This document shows positions 11,006-11,879 of a stretch of DNA of 11,879 bases, in pieces. This DNA comes from Candidatus Eiseniibacteriota bacterium (GTDB lineage: Bacteria; JAFGKV01): positions 1 through 11,879 of the forward strand of contig JALOPK010000074.1 of NCBI GenBank assembly GCA_025453925.1, given 5' to 3'. The notes beneath the pieces are model-generated. The model saw nothing but the letters and a program-made list of their open reading frames with translations, did not search any database and had not been told where the DNA came from. Position numbers and translations under genes: made by a program. The first letter of the stretch is position 1. Each line of letters begins with the position of its first letter.

Positions 11006-11879
11006 CTATTCACCGCAGTTGCACGGCATTGACTCGACGTCAAGGCCCAATGTCCGCCAGACCTCCTCGCTCTCCTCACAGAGGGCGACCGGGCAGACCT
11101 CTCGAAAGATAGACACCGCTGGACGATAGAGGCCGAGCCGGACATCCCATGGGTACCTCGCCAGACCCTTCGGATCATCCGGCGGCTCCAGCCCGGAGAA
11201 CAGGCCGTTCCCCATCACCCGCAGAAGATTGGCATCCGCGCGAAGCGTCCCGAGGGTCACCCGCTCCGGTGGAAGCGTTGCGAGCGCACGGGCGATCCCG
11301 TCGTGATCGTAGCCCGCGATCATCGGATCGATTCTCATCCGCACACGCCAGCCCGCAGCGAGCAACGCCGACGCAGCCTCCATTCGCTCGTCCACAGACG
11401 CCGCGCCGCCCTCGTAGCGGCGCGCCGCATCGGGGTTCGTCACCGAGAACGAAACAACGACGTTTCGGCACGGGGAGGAGTCCAGCAAGGGCCGGCACTC
11501 CCGGATGCCGCCCTTGGTGACCAGAAGCAGCGTGTGCGGCCGACCGGCGGCGTGCTGCCTGAAGGCATCCACCAAGCGCACGGCGAGGGGCCGAGCTTCC
11601 TCAAACACCAGGCTGTCGCAGAGATTCCCCGTGTTCAGCACGTTGGTTTCGAGGCCGTCTCGGCCGATCCACCGGCGTGTCTCCTCGATGATGCGATCGG
11701 TGTTGGTGAACGCTTCGGGACGGGGGAGGTACCAGAACGATGATTTGAGGTAACAGTAGCTGCACTGGGGAGAGAAGGCACACCCATTGGCGTGGGCCAG
11801 GACGAAGAAGTTCGGGCACACAGTCTTGGGGGGCGTCGTGCGAAATAGCTCGATGAACCGGCTTTGCCGTTCACGAAGG
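11006..11879 (-). CDS. Radical SAM protein of the spore photoproduct lyase-like family, 5'-truncated by the window edge
   Basis: The frame is open to the right edge, so the start lies outside; the GTG at 11821 is an internal Val codon. Just before it the frame reads SRFIELFRTTPPKT, which continues naturally into VCPNFFVLAHANGCAFSPQC. The cluster-binding motif is C-x5-C-x2-C (GCAFSPQCSYCYL). Next come LNTGNLCDSLVFEEARPLA, the strand motif TLLLVTKGG, VVVSFSVTNPD, and MRIDPMIAG in the second half of the barrel. The C-terminus has VCPVALCEESEEVWRTLGLD and ends in CNCGE. Spore photoproduct lyases repair UV damage in spore DNA, and this wider family is spread in non-sporulating bacteria with unknown substrates. 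The canonical motif is C-x3-C-x2-C, so the spacing differs here. The stop is followed by a hairpin. Family call is strong; DNA repair activity is uncertain. Confidence 0.9.
   Translation of the reverse strand, partial: LRERQSRFIELFRTTPPKTVCPNFFVLAHANGCAFSPQCSYCYLKSSFWYLPRPEAFTNTDRIIEETRRWIGRDGLETNVLNTGNLCDSLVFEEARPLAVRLVDAFRQHAAGRPHTLLLVTKGGIRECRPLLDSSPCRNVVVSFSVTNPDAARRYEGGAASVDERMEAASALLAAGWRVRMRIDPMIAGYDHDGIARALATLPPERVTLGTLRADANLLRVMGNGLFSGLEPPDDPKGLARYPWDVRLGLYRPAVSIFREVCPVALCEESEEVWRTLGLDVESMPCNCGE

Noticed and set aside
11819-11821. GTG as start of the radical SAM gene
   Set aside because: The same frame continues upstream to the window edge with family-like sequence (FIELFRTTPPKT), so this GTG is an internal Val codon.
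1-11879. tRNA, rRNA, CRISPR array, transposon or phage genes
   Set aside because: I found no cloverleaf with a TTCGA-type loop in a gene-free stretch, no regularly spaced long repeats, and no transposase, integrase or terminal inverted repeats.

Overview
This GC-rich window most resembles a Planctomycetota genome, possibly Phycisphaerae-like. The basis is the company of genes: an ECF sigma factor next to a membrane-anchored dockerin protein, a secreted VIT-VWA protein with a second secreted VWA protein, TPR/HD-GYP proteins and a spore-photoproduct-lyase-like radical SAM protein. A signal-peptide-bearing beta-barrel-type protein ending in Phe points to an organism with an outer membrane. The taxonomy is an inference from gene content only.

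Layout. Positions 1-1239 (minus strand) form a compact run: ECF sigma factor, then a single-pass protein with a dockerin-like double EF-hand on its outer side, then the start of a secreted protein that runs off the left edge. The last two are 10 nt apart and each has its own Shine-Dalgarno sequence. A divergent intergenic region (1240-1585) precedes a plus-strand outer-membrane-type protein (1586-2293). It is followed by a 314-nt stretch without a gene and a small plus-strand protein with two HxxxH motifs (2608-2991). From 3283 to the right edge every confident gene is on the minus strand. In order of transcription these are a radical SAM protein (5' end outside the window), two tandem paralogous TPR/HD-GYP proteins, a VIT-VWA protein and a VWA protein.

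How the parts may work together. The sigma factor and dockerin protein look like a sigma/membrane-sensor pair in which an extracytoplasmic dockerin could meet a secreted partner. The paralogous HD-GYP pair keeps all recognisable catalytic residues, so both could degrade cyclic di-GMP under the control of their TPR arrays. The two VWA proteins are secreted and probably form or regulate an envelope complex. An ECF-like promoter motif (GGAACC, 16 nt, GTCCTG) lies just upstream of the VIT-VWA gene and could tie it to an ECF sigma factor. No experiment in the window supports these links.

Non-coding structure is notable. It includes a perfect AT-rich palindrome between convergent genes (3187-3208), a mosaic of 7- and 8-bp imperfect tandem repeats between the two VWA genes (4443-4580), a 14-bp hairpin beyond the downstream HD-GYP gene (7068-7102) and a hairpin right after the radical SAM stop codon (10965-11000). 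I found no tRNA, rRNA, CRISPR array, transposase or insertion sequence.
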